A stretch of 64,000 nucleotides of DNA from Oscillospiraceae bacterium. Lineage in GTDB: Bacteria > Bacillota > Clostridia > UBA1381 > UBA9506. Shown piece by piece: positions 16,770 to 26,142 of this stretch. Within the stretch, counting starts at the first letter, position 1. Every line of letters starts with the position of its first letter. The stretch is taken from the NCBI GenBank assembly GCA_015069045.1, contig SVJJ01000005.1, positions 1-64,000 of the forward strand, written 5' to 3'. The position numbers and the translations under genes are program-made. Under the pieces are notes generated by a model. It saw only the letters and a program-made list of their open reading frames with translations. It ran no database searches and was not told the origin of the DNA.

Positions 16770-17241
16770 TATTAGCTGTGAACAAATTGAAACACGGCTC
16801 TTGTTACCTTTTTTAAATGAATTACTTTTGGCAGGGCAAAATGTTCGTATGACTGTAACGGGGGTCAGTATGTATCCTATGCTAAGGAACCGGCAGGACA
16901 GCGTTTGTCTTACAGCCCAAAAAAAACCGAATAAATATGATGTCGTTCTGTTTGTTCGTGATAGTGGGGAGGCTGTTCTTCACAGAATTATTGCCTGTCA
17001 CAAAGATGGTTTTATCCTTTTGGGAGATAACCAGCTAACGCCTGAAGGGCCTATTGTGTCTTCTCAAATTCAGGCGGTTGTGGACGGGTTTTACAGAGGA
17101 GATACATATATTCCCGATGGCACTTTATGGTATCATGTATATCGTGTTATTTGGGGTCGATTTTGGCGTGCAAGACGGTTATTGCGTCCTTTTGTGATTG
17201 GTTTTGGTCGACTTCTAAAGCATTTGAAGCGAATGGAGTAA
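16759..17241 (+). CDS. S24/S26-like serine peptidase (signal peptidase-like)
   Basis: A 160-residue protein with the signal-peptidase core. The nucleophile is likely Ser37 in TGVSMYPML; the usual second conserved box is EAVLHRIIACHKDGFILLGDN. The general base position holds His75 (LHRI) instead of the bacterial Lys, as in the SipW/Sec11 branch. The C-terminal third is basic with aromatic segments (YRVIWGRFWRARRLLRPFVIGFG) that may lie on the membrane, but no clear N-terminal transmembrane anchor is seen. It is coupled to the PqqD-like gene and four bases from the exporter, which suggests processing of an exported peptide. Confidence 0.72.
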   Translation: MKPSISCEQIETRLLLPFLNELLLAGQNVRMTVTGVSMYPMLRNRQDSVCLTAQKKPNKYDVVLFVRDSGEAVLHRIIACHKDGFILLGDNQLTPEGPIVSSQIQAVVDGFYRGDTYIPDGTLWYHVYRVIWGRFWRARRLLRPFVIGFGRLLKHLKRME

Positions 17242-17245
17242 GGCA

Positions 17246-18883
17246 ATGAGATGGATTATTAAACAAGTTAAAAAAATTTGGTTGGGTCTCCTTGCACAAA
17301 TGGCCACCGGCATGGTCATTTCCCTAATGGGCGTTTATTTTGCGTTATTGTCCAAAAAGGTGTTGGATGTTGCAACAGGACAGGTCCCTGGTGATTTATT
17401 GCAGACCGGATTAATTTTGTTTGTATTTTTAGCCCTTCAACTTATTTTAGAAGTTATTTTATCTGTTTTAAATGTGCATGTGAGCGGGCGCTTTTATATT
17501 GCATTAAAAACGGAGTTATTTACTCAAATCATGCGTAAGGACTATATGCAAATAACAGGCTATCACACAGGGGAACTGCTAAACAGAATTAATAGTGATG
17601 TAGGTATTGTGGCCGATGGACTTTTACAAATGCTGCCTAATTTTGTGTTTTATTTAACAAAAATTGTGGCATGTTTCTTGGCTCTTTATATTCTTGATCC
17701 ATTTTTTTCACTATTATGTTTATTGTTAGGACCCTTGATTTTTTTTACCGGATGTTTATATCGCAAACAGATGAAAAAGCTACATAAAGATTGTCAAGAA
17801 GCAGATGGCCGTAATAAATCCTTTATGCAAGAAACGCTTAAAAACTTACTGGTCATTAAGTCTTTTGGACGTGGGCGAATGGCTGCCCAAAAAAGTCGTT
17901 TGCTGCAATGGGATGCGTTTAAACTGAGTATAAAACGAAATAAAATCAGCATTGCAGCTAATATTCTTTTCTATGTTGGCTTAACTGTCGGCTATTATTT
18001 AGCACTTACTTGGGGTGCCTATAAAATTTCCGTAGGCGTCATGACATTTGGTACGTTAACAGCGTTGTTACAGCTTGTAAACCAAATTCAAACTCCCTTT
18101 CAAGGCTTATCTTCTTTGCTTCCGCAATATTTTGCTATGTTAGCTTCAGCAGAACGGTTAGTAGAATTGGAGAAACTGCCTGAGGATAAAACGGAGAATC
18201 GTATAGAATGGAAAGAGGCCTCATGGTCCCATGTTGCACTACGTGATGTCTGCTATGCCTATCAATCAGAAAAGGTTTTAGAAGATACAGATTTTGATAT
18301 TCATCATGGTGAATTTATTGTTATAACCGGCATGTCCGGAACAGGAAAAAGTACATTGCTCAAAGTGCTTTTGGGAATTTTGACACCACAATCGGGAGAA
18401 ATGGTTCTTCGCTTTTCGGATGGTAGTAGTATTCCTCTTGCCGATGAAGATAAACGGTTGTTTTCTTACGTTCCACAGGGAAATTTAATTGTTTCTGGTA
18501 CCATTCGTGAAAATATTTTGTTTTTTAAAACAAATGTACCGGAGGAACAGGTTGTTGAAGCTGCTAAAACGGCTCAGATTTGGGATATGATCAGTGAACT
18601 GCCACAGGGACTTGATACTGTACTGGGTGAAGGTGGTTTAGGCCTTTCTGAAGGACAAATCCAACGCCTGGCTATTGCAAGAGCAGTTCTCTCTGATGCA
18701 CCGGTGTTGCTTTTAGACGAAGCTACATCAGCTTTAGATGAAGCTACAGAGCTGGCTATTTTGGATGCATTGAAACAACGGCAGGATAAAACCTGCGTGT
18801 TGGTTTCACACAAAAAGGCTGCTTTATCCTTTTGTGATGCGGTTTATCAATTTGAAGATGGACATTTAATGAAACAAATTTAG
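17246..18883 (+). CDS. ABC exporter of the peptide/RiPP cassette
   Basis: A 545-residue exporter half with an N-terminal six-helix domain (to about residue 300) and an ATPase with Walker A GMSGTGKST, signature GLSEGQIQR (LSEGQ rather than LSGGQ), Walker B PVLLLDEATSALD and a switch His (VLVSHKK). There is no N-terminal C39 peptidase domain, so any leader removal must be done elsewhere, probably by the S26-like protein encoded just upstream. The start ATG is four bases after the preceding stop, so the three genes form a tight operon. Confidence 0.87.
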   Translation: MRWIIKQVKKIWLGLLAQMATGMVISLMGVYFALLSKKVLDVATGQVPGDLLQTGLILFVFLALQLILEVILSVLNVHVSGRFYIALKTELFTQIMRKDYMQITGYHTGELLNRINSDVGIVADGLLQMLPNFVFYLTKIVACFLALYILDPFFSLLCLLLGPLIFFTGCLYRKQMKKLHKDCQEADGRNKSFMQETLKNLLVIKSFGRGRMAAQKSRLLQWDAFKLSIKRNKISIAANILFYVGLTVGYYLALTWGAYKISVGVMTFGTLTALLQLVNQIQTPFQGLSSLLPQYFAMLASAERLVELEKLPEDKTENRIEWKEASWSHVALRDVCYAYQSEKVLEDTDFDIHHGEFIVITGMSGTGKSTLLKVLLGILTPQSGEMVLRFSDGSSIPLADEDKRLFSYVPQGNLIVSGTIRENILFFKTNVPEEQVVEAAKTAQIWDMISELPQGLDTVLGEGGLGLSEGQIQRLAIARAVLSDAPVLLLDEATSALDEATELAILDALKQRQDKTCVLVSHKKAALSFCDAVYQFEDGHLMKQI

Positions 18884-18895
18884 TTTAAAACACCA

Positions 18896-18926
18896 TAAGG
18901 GACTGTAGATTTGCTACAGTCCCTTA
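18896..18926 (+). terminator. Terminator between convergent exporter and lonB genes
   Basis: TAAGGGACTGTAG and CTACAGTCCCTTA pair perfectly around ATTTG; on the plus strand it is followed by GTTGTTTTT. It overlaps the lonB stop codon (18914-18916). Confidence 0.85.
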
Positions 18927-20620
18927 GTTGTTTTTCTATGAGATTGAGTTCCCTGTGCGCTGGCAAACGAGGCCGATATTGGCATGGGTGATTCTGCATA
19001 TTGAATAGGCGTGTGTGTGCAGGAAATTATATGATTTAAAACATCACAAACATGTGAAACCGAGATAATTTCTACATTTTCGAAATGGAATATATCCCCA
19101 TAATTTTCTTTTGGGATAAAAACAGTTGTTATACCAGCTTCAACTGCAGCGGCTACCTTTGTTGCAACACCACCCACAGGCATAACTTTTCCGTGAATAG
19201 ATATTTCTCCTGTCATGGCAATGCGGTTACTAATGGGAACGCCACAAATAGCAGAGTAGACAGCCGTCATAATGGCTATTCCAGCTGACGGACCATCAAT
19301 CGGTGTTCCACCCGGGAGATTAATGTGTATATGATAGGCGCTGGTATCAATATCGTAAAAACGTTCTAAAACAGTTATCATATTTTTCACCGACGCACAA
19401 GCTGAACTGGAACGGATTAATTTTTGTCCTCGACCCTCTAACTCTTGACTTTCTACAATGCCGGTTATGGAAAGAGTGCCAACACCGGCAGAACAAGGGG
19501 TTGCTGTTGCCTCCACATCAATCACCATACCTTGGGCGCCGCAAACAGCTAATCCATTGACAAGACCAATATAGGATTCATCTGTGACCTTTCTGTCATA
19601 GCGTGGGGTGTAATGGCCAAATTCAGCCACCCATTCCACATCGGAGGGCTCAATCTTTTGTCGATTTTCCAGCTGGGCAACACTTCCTGCAATTTGTACC
19701 ATATTGACGGCATCACGGCCGTTTTGTGCATATTTACACACTTGGCCAAGTGCTACATCCTCTATACTAAATCCCCCTTTTTTAGCGGCATTTTGAGCGA
19801 TGCACCGTAGCTGGGAGGAGGAAAGTGGTGTGAAAAAAATTTCTACACACCGAGAACGAATAGCAGGCGGAATGTCTTCCGGTCCACGGGTGGTAGCACC
19901 AATTAGTCTAAAATCGGCAGGAAGACCTTTTTGAAAAATTTCGTGAATATGAGAGGGAATATTTCGGTTGCCGGGAGTGTAATAGGCGCTTTCTAAAAAT
20001 ACCTTTCTATCCTCTAATACCTTTAAAAGCTTATTCATTTGAACAGGATGTAATTCACCAATTTCATCTAAAAATAAAATACCACCGTGGGCTTTTGTTA
20101 CAGCGCCGGGCTTTGGTTGAGGGATGCCTGCTGACCCGTATGCGCCGGCTCCTTGATAAATAGGGTCATGAACTGAGCCGATTAATGGGTCTGCAATGCC
20201 ACGTTCATCAAATCGAAGGGTTGTGGCATCCATTTCTATAAAAGTTGCCCCTGCGTGAAATGGAGAGATTTTGGCGGCAATAGCTTCTTTTAATACAACG
20301 CGAGCAGCTGCCGTTTTTCCAATGCCGGGAGGACCATAAATGATAACGTGCTGAGGATTTGGGCTGCATAATGCTGCCTTTAAAGCTTTAATTCCCTCCT
20401 CTTGACCAATAATTTCCGATAAATCGTCCGGTCTAGTTTTTTCTGAAAGAGGTTCCGTTAAACGAATATTTTTTAGTCGACGAAGTTTTTCTAATTCTTG
20501 TGCCCCATTATTTTCTATGCCGGATTTATTGTTATGTTGACCGCGTAACATATTAAAAAAATATATTCCCATAACGGTGGTAAGAAATAACTGCAATACC
20601 ATTACAATATTATTAAACAA
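18914..20620 (-). CDS. lonB: ATP-dependent protease LonB
   Basis: A 568-residue membrane-anchored Lon-type protease. A transmembrane helix at the start (MVLQLFLTTVMGIYFF) is followed by an AAA+ domain (GPPGIGKTA, GGILFLDEIGEL, an arginine-rich sensor) and a Lon protease domain with the Ser-Lys pair (PIDGPSAGIAI and TKVAAAVEAG). In Bacillus, LonB is made in the forespore and clears regulators during sporulation. The track start at 20650 spans the GGGAGG site; TTG 20620 lies 8 nt after it and begins at MFNNIVMVLQ. It converges on the exporter cassette. Confidence 0.9.
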   Translation of the reverse strand: MFNNIVMVLQLFLTTVMGIYFFNMLRGQHNNKSGIENNGAQELEKLRRLKNIRLTEPLSEKTRPDDLSEIIGQEEGIKALKAALCSPNPQHVIIYGPPGIGKTAAARVVLKEAIAAKISPFHAGATFIEMDATTLRFDERGIADPLIGSVHDPIYQGAGAYGSAGIPQPKPGAVTKAHGGILFLDEIGELHPVQMNKLLKVLEDRKVFLESAYYTPGNRNIPSHIHEIFQKGLPADFRLIGATTRGPEDIPPAIRSRCVEIFFTPLSSSQLRCIAQNAAKKGGFSIEDVALGQVCKYAQNGRDAVNMVQIAGSVAQLENRQKIEPSDVEWVAEFGHYTPRYDRKVTDESYIGLVNGLAVCGAQGMVIDVEATATPCSAGVGTLSITGIVESQELEGRGQKLIRSSSACASVKNMITVLERFYDIDTSAYHIHINLPGGTPIDGPSAGIAIMTAVYSAICGVPISNRIAMTGEISIHGKVMPVGGVATKVAAAVEAGITTVFIPKENYGDIFHFENVEIISVSHVCDVLNHIISCTHTPIQYAESPMPISASFASAQGTQSHRKTTKGL

Positions 20621-20713
20621 CTTATACGCCTCCCGCTTTTTTTGTGTCACATTTGAATTTAGTATAAACCATTACGACGAAAATATTGCATTTGGCGTGA
20701 TTTTTATAAAAAT

Positions 20714-20748
20714 AAGCTGTAACAAAACAGAGTTGTTTGTTACAGCTT
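20714..20748 (-). terminator. Terminator of the pcrA operon
   Basis: On the minus strand AAGCTGTAACAAA pairs with TTTGTTACAGCTT and is followed by ATTTTT, seven bases past the pcrA stop. Confidence 0.85.
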
Positions 20749-20754
20749 GTTCAT

Positions 20755-22959
20755 TTAATTTTCTTTTATCAATTTTGTAAAAGAGCCCAGTAATGTTTTT
20801 GTACCATATTCATCAAAGGCAATTTCCAATTGAATATCGTTTCCGGTGGGTGTAACAGAAATTACCATACCACGGCCAAATTTTTTATGAGAAACAACAT
20901 CTCCTGGCGAATAGGATAATGAGGCAGTTTTTCTTTCTAATTTATCCTTGGATAAGGCAGAGAGGAGAGATTGCGTATCGTCATAAAACCGGTAGTCGCG
21001 TTTTTGAGAGGATGTTTTAGAAATAGTTTCTGTTTCTTTTACAATGGCATTTAAACATGTTATAGGGATTTCCTCTAAAAAGCGTGATGGCATTGTATAT
21101 CCGCCACTGCCATATTGGTTGCGATACCCTGCGTGACTAAGAACTAAGTGTTTTTTTGCCCGGGTGATGCCTACATAACAAAGCCTGCGTTCCTCTTCAA
21201 TTTCATTATCGGTCATGGATTTTAAGCTGGGAAACAATCCTTCTTCCATGCCGCAGAGAAAAACCCGGGGAAACTCTAAACCTTTGGCACTATGGAGCGT
21301 CATCAATACAACGCTTTCAGCCTCTTTGTCATAATTATCTATATCAGATATTAAGGCAGTTAATTCCAAAAATCCGGCAAGTGTTGGCTCTTCCTCGTTT
21401 CGTTCGTATTCGGCAGCTGCATTTAAAAATTCATGTATATTATCAAGTCTTGTTTGATTTTCAATGGAATCATCAGCAGAAAGCATGTCTCCATATCCTG
21501 TTTCAGATACCACAAGTTCAATCAATTCTGAAGGCAGTTTGTCAGCAACGCAATCCTGTAAATGACGAATAAGGGTTGTAAAAACGGAAAGCTTGTCAGC
21601 TGCTTTAATTAAATCCGGTTCATCTTTGGCTTTTTCCATTATCGTAAACAGACTGCATTCGGAACGTCGAGCTGCCTGGGTCACTTTTTCTAAGGTAGCT
21701 GTACCAATTTTACGGGAAGGTTCGTTAACAACACGGAGTAAGCTAATGCTATCATTAGGATTTTGTATTAAACGCAGGTATGCTAAAATATCTTTTACTT
21801 CTTTTCTGTCATAAAAACGAAGTCCCGCTAAAACACGATAGGGAATACCATGACCGCTTAATGTAGTTTCAATCACCCGTGATTGTGCATTAGTGCGATA
21901 TAAAATAGCACAATCGGCATAGGAATCGCCGTTTAAAACTGCATCTTTAATTTGTGCAGCAATAAACTCTGCCTCATCATATTCGTTATCGGCACGGTAT
22001 AAGTCTATGGGTTTTCCACCGTCATTTTGCGTCCAAAGTTGCTTTCCTTTTCGACCTTGATTGTTTGCAATTACAGCGTTGGCTGCATCTAAAATGGTTT
22101 GTGTTGAACGATAATTTTGTTCAAGCTTAATAACTTGTGCACCCGGAAACTCTTTTTCAAAATTTAAGATGTTTTGAATATTAGCTCCACGGAATTTATA
22201 AATGCTCTGATCATCATCACCCACCACACAAATATTTTTATAACCTTGGGCCAAAAGACTGACCAACATGGATTGAGAATTGTTTGTGTCTTGATATTCA
22301 TCAACAAATATATAGTGAAATTGTTTTTGATAACGAGATAAAATCTCCGGTTCTTGAGAAAGAAGTCGTACCGTGAGCATAATAATATCGTCAAAATCTA
22401 AGGCGTTGGCCTCAGTAAGTTGTTTTTGATATAGACGATATGCATCGCCAATCAACTTTTTTCGATAATTTCCTTCGTTAATTGAAAGATATTCTTCAGG
22501 ACCAAACAATTCATCCTTAGCAGTTGAAATCTCATATAGTACACTGCGGACCGGTAACATTTTTTCGTCAATATTCAGGGTTTTTAACACCCTTTTCATT
22601 AAGGTTTTTTGGTCAGCAGTATCGTAAATAACAAAGTCGCGATTATAACTCCCCAGGCAATGAATATCTCGACGCAAAATGCGTACACAAATAGAATGAA
22701 AGGTACCAATCCACATGCTTGCGGCGCTTTCTCCAACTGTTTTTTCAATTCGTTCCTTCATTTCGCCTGCGGCTTTATTTGTAAATGTAATAGCTAACAT
22801 TTGCCAAGGTTCAGCTAATTTTTGTTCTAATATGTAGGCTATTTTATTAACCACAACTGTTGTTTTGCCGCTACCGGCACCTGCTAAAATCAGCAGAGGT
22901 CCATCGGTGGATGTAATAGCTTTTTGTTGTTCTGGGTTAAAGGGTGTTAAATTTATCAT
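20755..22959 (-). CDS. pcrA: ATP-dependent DNA helicase PcrA/UvrD
   Basis: A 734-residue superfamily 1A helicase for repair and rolling-circle replication. Ordered motifs: Q-motif FNPEQQKAI, Walker [56 protein letters not shown], motif [12 protein letters not shown] and motif [13 protein letters not shown]. The C-terminal tail [14 protein letters not shown] is the RNA-polymerase-binding Tudor-like element of PcrA. Its ATG overlaps the trmFO stop (ATGA-type), so the two are translationally coupled. Confidence 0.95.
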   Translation of the reverse strand: MINLTPFNPEQQKAITSTDGPLLILAGAGSGKTTVVVNKIAYILEQKLAEPWQMLAITFTNKAAGEMKERIEKTVGESAASMWIGTFHSICVRILRRDIHCLGSYNRDFVIYDTADQKTLMKRVLKTLNIDEKMLPVRSVLYEISTAKDELFGPEEYLSINEGNYRKKLIGDAYRLYQKQLTEANALDFDDIIMLTVRLLSQEPEILSRYQKQFHYIFVDEYQDTNNSQSMLVSLLAQGYKNICVVGDDDQSIYKFRGANIQNILNFEKEFPGAQVIKLEQNYRSTQTILDAANAVIANNQGRKGKQLWTQNDGGKPIDLYRADNEYDEAEFIAAQIKDAVLNGDSYADCAILYRTNAQSRVIETTLSGHGIPYRVLAGLRFYDRKEVKDILAYLRLIQNPNDSISLLRVVNEPSRKIGTATLEKVTQAARRSECSLFTIMEKAKDEPDLIKAADKLSVFTTLIRHLQDCVADKLPSELIELVVSETGYGDMLSADDSIENQTRLDNIHEFLNAAAEYERNEEEPTLAGFLELTALISDIDNYDKEAESVVLMTLHSAKGLEFPRVFLCGMEEGLFPSLKSMTDNEIEEERRLCYVGITRAKKHLVLSHAGYRNQYGSGGYTMPSRFLEEIPITCLNAIVKETETISKTSSQKRDYRFYDDTQSLLSALSKDKLERKTASLSYSPGDVVSHKKFGRGMVISVTPTGNDIQLEIAFDEYGTKTLLGSFTKLIKEN

Positions 22960-24257
22960 AATGTTTCTGTAATTCCTTTCATAATGGAAAGAGCACGCAG
23001 GGAAATTTTACGATAACGTTCTCGTTTATTTCGCTCCCGTTCTTCCAAGGAGTCAATAATGCCAAAATTAATATTCATGGGCTGAAAATTTTTACTGGAA
23101 TAGTTGGCAATATAATGGCCCAGGGCACCTGTTGCCGTGGCAGAAGGGAAGATAACTGGTGGCTTATTTAAAAGATAATGGGCGGCATTGATTCCTGCCA
23201 CAATACCGGAGGCAGCTGATTCTACATAACCTTCTACACCGGTCATTTGACCGGCAAAATACAGTCCTTTGCGGTTTTTAAAGGCAAAGGTTTCATTTAA
23301 GAGACCGGGGCTGTGAATATATGTATTTCTATGCATGACACCAAAGCGAACAATTTCTACATTTTCCAAGCCCGGAATCATAGAAAAAACGCGCTTTTGT
23401 TCCCCGAATTTAAGATGAGTTTGAAAACCCACCATGTTATAGAGTGTGCCGCATGCATTATCTTGCCGTAACTGCACAACGGCATGATATCGCTGGCCGG
23501 TTTCAGGATGTTCTAATCCCACGGGCTTTAAAGGACCAAAAGTTAATGCTTGCTCCCCGCGTGATGCCATGACTTCTACAGGCATACAACCTTCAAAAAC
23601 ACTATTATTTTCAAAATCTTTCAGCTGGGCAGTTTCAGCAGAGATAAGAGCCTGATAAAAAACATCATATTCTTCTTTTGTCATGGGACAATTAATATAA
23701 TCTGCGGTACCTCGATCATATCGTGCTTTTCGGAACACTTTTGACATATCAATAGATTCAGCCGTGATAATGGGGGCTGCGGCATCGTAAAAATAAAGTT
23801 GATTTTGACCGCATAAGTCACCAATTTTTTTAGAAAGCGTTGCAGAGGTTAAAGGGCCGGTAGCTATTACAACACAGTTTGCCTCGGGAATATCCGTTAC
23901 TTCCTCAGATATAAGCCGAATCTGGGGACATGCACTTATGGTATCGGTTATTAATTTCGAAAAGGTAGTTCTATCAACAGCTAAAGCTCCTCCCGCAGGC
24001 ACACGGCATTGGTCTGCGGCTTGCATGACAATAGAGTCTAATAAACGCATTTCTTCCTTAAGTAAGCCGGCACCGTTTTCTAAACCTTCCGCCCGCAAGG
24101 AATTTGAGCAAACCAATTCCCCTAAGGTTTCTAAGTTGTGAGCAGGGGAGTGTTTATTTGGCTTCATTTCATATAAATCAACATTAATATTTCGTTTGGC
24201 AAGTTGCCAAGCAACTTCACATCCGGCTAAACCGCCACCAATAACAATTGCTTTCAT
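22956..24257 (-). CDS. trmFO: Folate-dependent tRNA (m5U54) methyltransferase TrmFO
   Basis: A 433-residue FAD enzyme that makes ribothymidine at tRNA position 54 using methylene-tetrahydrofolate. The dinucleotide motif [17 protein letters not shown], the family motif [21 protein letters not shown] and the Cys in [13 protein letters not shown] region are clear, along with the C-terminal [22 protein letters not shown] precedes ATG 24257. It lies 9 bp after the acetyltransferase gene and overlaps pcrA. The more usual clostridial neighbours topA, dprA and hslV are not here. Confidence 0.95.
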   Translation of the reverse strand: MKAIVIGGGLAGCEVAWQLAKRNINVDLYEMKPNKHSPAHNLETLGELVCSNSLRAEGLENGAGLLKEEMRLLDSIVMQAADQCRVPAGGALAVDRTTFSKLITDTISACPQIRLISEEVTDIPEANCVVIATGPLTSATLSKKIGDLCGQNQLYFYDAAAPIITAESIDMSKVFRKARYDRGTADYINCPMTKEEYDVFYQALISAETAQLKDFENNSVFEGCMPVEVMASRGEQALTFGPLKPVGLEHPETGQRYHAVVQLRQDNACGTLYNMVGFQTHLKFGEQKRVFSMIPGLENVEIVRFGVMHRNTYIHSPGLLNETFAFKNRKGLYFAGQMTGVEGYVESAASGIVAGINAAHYLLNKPPVIFPSATATGALGHYIANYSSKNFQPMNINFGIIDSLEERERNKRERYRKISLRALSIMKGITETL

Positions 24258-24266
24258 ATGTGCTCC

Positions 24267-25406
24267 TTAGTCTCTTAAAATATGATTGATATAATTATAT
24301 TCTTTAGGGTATAGCTTGTCTAAAATACAAATAGCATCCTGATTGGCAGTTAGTCGGCCGATTATTGCAAGCTCTTGCGCCGAGGCATAACCCATAATGA
24401 GTTGAGTTAGGCTGCCAATATCAATTTTTGCATCGTAGGATTTTTGGTTTGTTTTAATAACTTTTCCCTCGTTACCTTCATAAACACCTGTGTTATTTGG
24501 TAGGAAAGCATCGGTAACATGCAAACGCAATCCATTCAAGCCGGCTGATAAAGCGGCCGGAATGTTCAATATTCGTGCCATAGCCGTGGGAGAATATTTG
24601 CAGGCAGGTGGCTCAGTAAACATAAACGGAATAGGACTGTTTGTTGGCAAGGTAAAATGGATGTGCGAATTGGTGGAAAAATGAGAGGCAATAAAGGCAA
24701 TCAGTGCGTTTAAGCCTTCTGTATCTGTATAAGCCGCTTCAGTCACACAAAATTCTTTGTCATTTTTTATATAACTAAGATAGGCCGATACAGTGCCGGC
24801 TTGATTGCGAAAACCATAAATATATCCGTTGGTTAAGGGAAGCATGTTAAAAATATATTTCCATTCTGCCTCTTTGCGAACAGTATATCCGTTTTTATCA
24901 CGGCAAAAGATATTATAAACATGGCATAAATCTTTTATATCATCCACGCTTGCAGGGAAAAAACCCGCCTTCATGTATAATTTAGGAAAGGCAGCAGCAG
25001 GCACATGACAATGAATTTCTTGGTAACAGGCTGTGTACCCCATTTTTTCATAAAAGGAATAGGAAAAGGGAATTAAAAGGCTTATGGTTTCTTTGCGTTC
25101 CTGTTGCTTTTTTAAAGCGCCTCTCATTAAGGTAGCAGAAAGACCGCGACCACGCGCCTCCGGTGCGATAGATACACCAACAATATAGGAACAAGCGGTG
25201 GGCGTGTTTCGAAGGGCAATTTGATAGGGTACCAACTCTAAGGCGCCAACCACCCTTTGATTTTGGATGACAGTTACGGCATTTTTGCCATTCCATATAG
25301 AATCAAAGTATGCATTAACAAAAGTATCGGTTTCTGAAAAAGCATAGGACCAAAGTGCTTTAATTTGATTTTTATATTGGGTATTATCTGTGAGATTTAC
25401 ATCCAT
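24267..25406 (-). CDS. GNAT N-acetyltransferase, Eis-like
   Basis: A 379-residue protein with the Eis-type arrangement: an N-terminal GNAT domain carrying the acetyl-CoA loop VSIAPEARGRGLSATLM, a second GNAT-like domain, and a C-terminal sterol-carrier-like domain from about residue 280 (IDIGSLTQLIMGY). Eis-family enzymes acetylate amines in small molecules or proteins; the substrate here is unknown. It is the first gene of the acetyltransferase-trmFO-pcrA transcript. The ribosome binding site is only moderate (AAGGGGCG) and rather far from the ATG. Confidence 0.85.
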   Translation of the reverse strand: MDVNLTDNTQYKNQIKALWSYAFSETDTFVNAYFDSIWNGKNAVTVIQNQRVVGALELVPYQIALRNTPTACSYIVGVSIAPEARGRGLSATLMRGALKKQQERKETISLLIPFSYSFYEKMGYTACYQEIHCHVPAAAFPKLYMKAGFFPASVDDIKDLCHVYNIFCRDKNGYTVRKEAEWKYIFNMLPLTNGYIYGFRNQAGTVSAYLSYIKNDKEFCVTEAAYTDTEGLNALIAFIASHFSTNSHIHFTLPTNSPIPFMFTEPPACKYSPTAMARILNIPAALSAGLNGLRLHVTDAFLPNNTGVYEGNEGKVIKTNQKSYDAKIDIGSLTQLIMGYASAQELAIIGRLTANQDAICILDKLYPKEYNYINHILRD

Positions 25407-25487
25407 GCTTTAATATCGCCCCTTTTATCCAAGTGTTTTCATAGCACTGTTTTCTCTCAATTGTATTTATCTGCAGGACATTGTAAA

Positions 25488-25516
25488 ATTATATCACATA
25501 CTCCGTTAAATTGCAA
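25488..25516 (-). promoter_or_regulatory. Promoter of the acetyltransferase-trmFO-pcrA operon
   Basis: Minus strand TTGCAA (25511-25516), 17-bp spacer, TATAAT (25488-25493) with an extended TGTGA before it. The divergent sleB gene shows no clear sigma-A promoter in the same gap (25407-25626). Confidence 0.75.
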
Positions 25517-25626
25517 GATTTAACATGTTAGCATATCAATGTATTTTAGATTCTATAAGGAATTTTGAATAATTTTCAATATTAGGTAAATCATAACAAT
25601 AAACAGCTTTATAAACGGAGGTAGTT

Positions 25627-26097
25627 ATGAAAAAAAGAATATGGTCTTTAATTGTTTGTGCAATCATTTTATCCACTGTTTGTGTGGTTAAGTTTCAAGA
25701 TCAAACACCATTTAAAAAAGCCTATGCGTACGTTAACTCAACAAATGATGTTCAACTTTTGGCTCGCTGCGTGAATGGTGAGGCACGTGGTGAACCATAT
25801 GAAGGTCAAGTGGCGGTAGCTGCCGTGATTTTAAATCGAGTTAAACATCCTTCTTTTCCCAATACCATTGCCGGTGTTATTTATCAACCAAGAGCTTTTA
25901 CAGCAACAGTAGATGGTCAAATTCATGTTCCTATTAGTCCTAACAGCACGGTTTATAAGGCCTGTCAAGATGCTATGAATGGCTGGGACCCGTCCAATGG
26001 TGCTGTGTATTATTATAATCCACGAAAAACAACGAACCAATGGATTTATTCCCGCGAAGTGGTTAAAGTAATTGGGAGCCACCGATTTGCAAAATAA
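25627..26097 (+). CDS. sleB: Spore cortex-lytic enzyme SleB, short form
   Basis: A 156-residue lytic transglycosylase of the SleB/CwlJ (hydrolase_2) family that degrades spore cortex during germination. A signal peptide (residues about 1-34) is followed directly by the catalytic domain with Glu52 in CVNGEARGEPYEGQ and VAAVILNRV. Bacillus SleB (about 300 residues) has an N-terminal peptidoglycan-binding domain; it is missing here, though the secretion signal and the adjacent ypeB point to SleB rather than CwlJ. The ribosome binding site is CGGAGG. Expression is probably in the forespore, but I saw no firm sigma-G promoter. Confidence 0.88.
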   Translation: MKKRIWSLIVCAIILSTVCVVKFQDQTPFKKAYAYVNSTNDVQLLARCVNGEARGEPYEGQVAVAAVILNRVKHPSFPNTIAGVIYQPRAFTATVDGQIHVPISPNSTVYKACQDAMNGWDPSNGAVYYYNPRKTTNQWIYSREVVKVIGSHRFAK

Positions 26098-26142
26098 TTT
26101 TTTAAATTGGCATCATACTAAAAAAGAAAGGAAAATTTTCTA

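Noticed and set aside
25560-25626. Sigma-G promoter of sleB
   Set aside because: TGAATA and CATAACA are both present but about 20 bp apart, outside the usual 17-18 bp, so I do not list it.
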